Below are positions 59,417 to 64,000 of a DNA stretch of 64,000 nt, in pieces. Below the pieces are notes generated by a model. The model ran no database searches. It saw only the letters and a list, made by a program, of their open reading frames with translations, and was not told the DNA's origin. Made by a program: the position numbers and the translations under genes. Position 1 is the first letter of the stretch, and every line of letters begins with the position of its first letter. Location: contig NC_091280.1 in assembly GCF_042100115.1 (NCBI RefSeq), positions 310,001 to 374,000 on the forward strand, written 5' to 3'. Source of the DNA: Alternaria dauci. Its lineage: Eukaryota > Ascomycota > Dothideomycetes > Pleosporales > Pleosporaceae.

Positions 59417-59437
59417 CTGTTCGTTCAGATCGTTGAG
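59417..59437 (-). repeat. Third copy of a short repeated motif
   Basis: The 18-bp core CTGTTCGTTCAGATCGTT recurs here, at 14914-14931 (over the end of the AflR-like gene) and, on the other strand, near 11.8 kb. This copy shares 21 identical bases with the 11.8 kb copy but no longer similarity. The surrounding 59245-59932 holds no recognised gene. Confidence 0.6.
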
Positions 59438-59932
59438 TATTCAGTAAGTCGTTATTGGCTCAAGCTGATCAGGGGTATTGCCGTACCATGGGATGAAGCG
59501 GGTGAAGTGGATAGCAACCATAGTCCAGCATCGCGAGTCAAAGAGGAAGAATACAAGTTAACTGCTGCAAGTCTTTGCCTTTGCACAAGATACGAACAAG
59601 GCGACCTAGATCAGAGCGAAGACTAGATAGGTACAGAAGATACACCACTCATCCGAGACATCCACGTACGACATCAAGTGAGAAAATGTACGTCACGTCA
59701 AGCTACGCAATGCACCTTACCACACAGAAAGAACCCACGTGCACCACCCAACAAGAAAGTACTCATCATTCATTCACCACACCTCTCCACCTCTCTGATC
59801 CCATACAAAGCGCTAAATACGGGCAAGAATCCTTCCTTTACCACGACCTTTTGTTACCCCCACCTCCAAACTCTACTTGTACACCACAACACTATCTTCC
59901 GGCACACTCGCAGCACCACCACCCTCCTCCTC

Positions 59933-62900
59933 CTAAGCAGTCGACTTGCTAAACTGAATCAACCGCTTCACACCAACCTACAACCAAATCATTAGCCCAT
60001 ACATTCATCTCACACACATTTCAAGACTTACCATCCAGTTACTCCCCTCATCCGTCTTATTCGTCATCAGATCCGCAAATATCGCCGCCGCCGCATCATA
60101 CTGCCTGGCCTGAATATTCGCCGCAAGTTCATTCATGCTCTGAATCGTATCCGGCTTAAGCAGATCCTCATTATTCAAATGGTCAAACAAAATGTTCAGA
60201 CGCTTCTCTGTATCCGCAACGTGCTGCTTGTACTGTGCTGGTGCTTTCGCTTTCACGCGTTGCAGGTCCGCGTCGAGGATCTCGTAAATGGGACGAGATG
60301 CGTCGGGGATGTGCGAGCGGTCACCAGGGGCTGCAATGTACAAGGTTAGATACCGAACAGTCTATACAATGCATGACGGATTACTTACGATACTTGGCTG
60401 CTGCTGCCGGCGGTGCTGCTTGCGACTGACCAGTACCAGGTCGAGAATCCGGCCTGGGCGGTCCGCCTTGAGGACCCCCAGGGGGAGGGCCTGCCCGAGG
60501 AGGTCCCTGCGGTGGCCCCCTTGGTGGTGGTGCAGCAGCAGCCGGTGGCATCTGTTGCACCGGCGACGGTGCGTAGGGCGAGCCAGCGGGTGTAAATTGG
60601 CCTGGAGGAGGCGCAATGTTACGCGGTGGTGGCATTGCACCCATAGGTCCAGATGGGGCTGACGGTTGTTGACCCGGAGCAGGAGCATAGCGGTTCGACG
60701 GCGGAGCGGCAGCAGTCGGGGGTTGGTATGGCGACGCTCCACGTTGGAGTGGCGCCTGCTGTGGGGGCGCAAAGCCGGCGGGTGGTGCAGCGTAGCTGTT
60801 TGTTGCCGGAGATGGTGCGTATGGGTTCGGGGCGCCAGTCGGAGGTCCAGCCGGAGGAGAAGTCATCCGGGGAGGGCCCTTTGGAGGCGGCGGAGGTGTT
60901 GATCGTGCTCCTGGCGAAAATGGGCCTTGGGGCGGACCGGCGAGGGGCTGCTGCTGGTTCGGGAACGGAGACGCAACAGTGTTCATGGGAGTACCACGAC
61001 GCGAAGCTGGCTTAGGGGGGCCAAAGTCTGGTGTGTCGTTCCACGCAGGAATGCTACCCCTGTTGGCCGCTGGCACGATGGATGGAGAGTTTGAAAAGTT
61101 GCGTGGCGGAGGTGCAATTGGTTGTTGAGCAGCCTGACCGTAACCACCGTAGCCCTGAGGCTGAGATGGCTGGTAACCAGCTGGCGTGTACGCATTGCCG
61201 GACGCTGCTGCTGGCGTGAATGTTGATGGTGCAGCGGCCTGGGCTTGTGATGAGAGAGGGTTGACTGGAGCATAAGGCGACGCTCTCGGCTGCGTTTGCA
61301 TAGGGTTGACTGGAGCGTAGGGGGTCTGCTGGGGTGGTGCTGGCGTTGCTTGTGCAGGTTGACCATACGAAGGGACTACAACTTGACGACGGCCAGAGCT
61401 AGTTGACTGGGCCGGCTTGTGGGTTGCCGCTGGCTGGGCTGCGACCTTCCTGGTGGCTTGCTTGACCCTGTTCCTCGCTACATCTGCTGCTGGGTACTTT
61501 TGAGGCAGAAGATCTAGATACTTCTCTGCAATAGCAAGCTGGCCGTGGGCAGAAGCAATGTCGGCATACTCGACATACTTTGCGTACAAAGGCTCGAGCT
61601 TCCAGTCGTCCTCCTTTTGCTGCTCGGTGTCCTTGAAGTCGGTGACCTTTCGGAATACCGTGACCTTCTCGATAAACTCCTGGAGTGATCGTGCGTGGAT
61701 TGAGAAGCTGTTGTCACCATCAGTCTGCTCAATGCCCGCCTTCTCGCTCTCTTGAAGCTCCTGAGCCCAGTTGACGACAACCTTCTCAAGCTTGGAACCA
61801 GCCAAGTAGCAGAAAGACGCATCCTTTCGGTACGATCCTGAGTCTCCAGAGATGGCTTCCTCAAGACGGTCTCCAAGAGCCTCGCAAAGGTCGGGGAAAT
61901 CGGCTTGATCGGCAAACGTGCAGATTGTCGCCATGACTTCCTTCCAGTCTTTCAAATCAGCATTGTACACAAAGTCCCACAGGTTCTTTCCGACGACCGA
62001 CGCAAGGAGGCGGAGGTAGTTTGGTGCGTCGGATTGTCGCTTGAAGTATGCAGCCTGTGCCTTGGTGATGCACTTCTCTCCTCCGCAGATAGCAATCATG
62101 AACGCATCTGACAATCGGTTTTCCTTTAGACATACATCCAACGCCGCGTTGAAGTCACCGAGCATGAGGTTGCGAGTGATCTTGGTGTCAGCTTCAGACT
62201 CGGAGCCGGTGTAGATCTGGAAGGGATTGTTCGTCTTTGCGCCCTTGGAAGCTGCGAGATCCGAGAGGAAGTTGCCCTCGTCCGTCGCATTGTCAAAGAA
62301 CGAGGAACCTTCGTCGGCATCGCCGTTTGTCTTCTCCTCCTTCTTTTCCTCTTCCTCTGGCTCCTCTTTCTTGTCAGAAAAGCCTAGGTACTCAACAAGC
62401 TTGCTCCGTGGGTTCTCCGATGTGAGCGTCTCGATGACGGTCCAGTCCGCCTTCTCTTCATCCGTGGCGGCCTTTGCAATCTTCGACTCGCAGATTGCTG
62501 TGAGATCGCCCTTGTCCAGCGCCTTGTCAAACTCCTCGCTTGCCGCGCTGACATCCGAATCCACGGCGAATGTCTCAATCGAGATCTTGGACTTGTTGTC
62601 AACGATGCCGAATCGCACCAGCTTTCCGCCAAAGCCAAAGGCCACACCCGCCCTCCTCTTGAGCCATTTTGGGGGTGTCTTGAGAGAAAAGGATGCGCCC
62701 TGGGGCTCTGCGTGTGTCTGGGCGAAGAAGTCCTCGCCTGCAGGGGCTTCAGCCGCCGCCTTGCTCTGGTCCGCTGCAGCGCCCGTGTTCTGCAGCGTCT
62801 GGACCGCAATCTTGCCGTCAAAGGACGCAGTAGCGAGGAGGTTCGGGTTCGATGGGTTGAATCTAGTCTGGAAGGTCCAGTTTGTGACGACTGGGAATTC

Positions 62901-63898
62901 GCCCAGCTGCTCTCCAGTGTGCGGGTTCCAGGCAATTGTCCGGTTGTCCTTGCCGCAAGACAGCAAGAGGTCGCTGTCCTGCACACACCACGAAAGCGAC
63001 AGCACACCCTGGTCGTGTGCCTGCAGCGTCTTCTCTGGCGCATTGGTATTGCGGAGGTCCCATACCAGCACGAGCGGGTTCTGGTCCGTCGGGATGGCCG
63101 TGACGAGGCGCGTGGGCACATTGGGGTCCCACGACACGGCGCTGACTGTTTTCCGGCCATAGTGGTTCAGTGTGAGGTTCTCCTTCTTCAGCTTGACGTC
63201 CCAGACGGTGACGAAGCCGCCGCTGCTGCCGGTTGCCAGAATGTGCGCCACCTTCTTGTTCCAGTCCAATGTCGTGTACTCGTCGGGGTTCGCTCCAGCC
63301 TTGCCCAGGCGGAAGGACTTTGAGTCGTCGGCGAGGTCGTGGACGAAGAGCTCGCCCTTGGCACCGGCCGAGGCGAGGATGTTGGATCGGAAGGGGTTGA
63401 ACTGTATCGCCTGGATGGGACCCGTGTGCTTGTCGATCTGGTCAATCTCCGCATCGTCCCTGCAGCGAGTTAGCACTCTGAGGCCGTGTGCAGCCGGACA
63501 CGCATTCTGACCCTTCGCCTGCCTCGAGCTTCTCTGCATCCCACAGCACCAGTGCCCCGCTGTCGAGCGCACCCGCTATTATGCCCCGCGGGTACTGTTC
63601 ACTGGGCTGACTCCACGCAATGTCGTTGAACCTGGCATTGTGTTTAGTCACATGAATTGCATAAGCCTACACCATTGCTCGGGGCGTACCTCGACTCTAC
63701 GCTCACGGTAGCGACTGGCTTGAGCTCCACGCCCTGGTCGGCGTCGTCCAACTTGAGCGCCCAGAGCTCCAATTGTGTTTCGTTTGAAAAGTCGGCATCT
63801 ACAGCGCCGGCCTTTGTTCCAGTAGCAACGAGCGGCTGCGTGGGGCCCGGCGACCAGGCAAAGCACGCCGTCCTGGGGATTTCTCGTAGGCGGACCAT
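59933..63898 (-). CDS. sec31: COPII coat outer-layer protein Sec31
   Basis: Forms the outer cage of ER-to-Golgi COPII vesicles with Sec13 and stimulates Sar1 GTPase. Exons 63690-63898, 63512-63631, 60389-63459, 60032-60330 and 59933-59977 sum to 1248 codons, the family length. The N-terminal WD40 propeller covers about residues 1-330 ([60 protein letters not shown]). The helical ACE1 dimer region follows, with [26 protein letters not shown]. Then comes a long Pro/Gln/Ala-rich segment (about 800-1110) with PYAPVNP repeats. The C-terminal helical domain begins [24 protein letters not shown], and the last exon ends [10 protein letters not shown]. No anomalies are seen. The promoter lies between 63899 and the window end. 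Confidence 0.95.
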
Positions 63899-64000
63899 GA
63901 CGGTGTTGGGCGGTGATGTGATGGCGCCTCGGAGGTGTGTTCAGATTAGCGAATTGGGGAATACGGCACGAACAAAATAATGCACAAGTGAGGGGATCCT

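Noticed and set aside
1..64000. CRISPR arrays, bacterial operons, phage or insertion sequences
   Set aside because: No regularly spaced repeats or bacterial gene organisation; genes are intron-containing fungal genes.

Overview
This window is nuclear DNA of a filamentous ascomycete. Genes are split by short introns of about 50-80 bp with GTRNGT donors and CTRAC-type branch sites. The families present (CFEM-GPI protein, Zn2Cys6 regulators, bifunctional fungal CPS/KS diterpene synthase, UVDE) are fungal. The overall look suggests a Dothideomycete, probably Pleosporales; that placement is inference.

Left part (1 to about 25.9 kb): a labdane-related diterpenoid biosynthetic cluster. It holds a GGPP synthase (cut by the window edge), two paralogous TRI101/BAHD-type acyltransferases, two cytochrome P450s, a sugar-porter-type MFS transporter, a wax-synthase-like membrane O-acyltransferase, a ketoreductase-only remnant of a highly reducing PKS, an AflR-like Zn2Cys6 regulator and a bifunctional copalyl diphosphate synthase/kaurene-synthase-like cyclase. 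The implied route is FPP to GGPP, class II then class I cyclisation, P450 oxidation, acylation and export. Several members carry lesions: an in-frame stop plus a homopolymer frameshift in P450-1, an in-frame stop in P450-2, a stop before the last 82 codons of the transporter, a frameshift in the PKS remnant, and a possibly lost splice donor in the cyclase. The two soluble acyltransferases and the membrane acyltransferase read cleanly. The cluster therefore looks like one in decay, or one recorded with errors. A TA-rich gene-free island of about 4 kb (16.5-20.5 kb) sits between the regulator and the cyclase.

Right part (about 26-64 kb): ordinary housekeeping and conserved fungal genes, mostly on the minus strand. 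In order: a tiny Cys-rich ORF, a CFEM-GPI protein, anthranilate synthase component I (10 exons), a coiled-coil protein of unknown role, mitochondrial NFU1, a MARVEL-like membrane protein, an eroded F-box/LRR-like relic, HMG-CoA lyase, a Zn2Cys6/Fungal_trans_2-type regulator flanked by unusually long gene-free stretches (3.5 and 5.9 kb), UV-damage endonuclease UVDE, a Pro/Gly low-complexity protein, and COPII coat protein Sec31. These genes share no pathway; they mark the conserved chromosomal flank of the cluster.

All exon boundaries were worked out by eye from splice consensus, reading frame and family motifs. Where exon lengths sum to a multiple of three this is noted.
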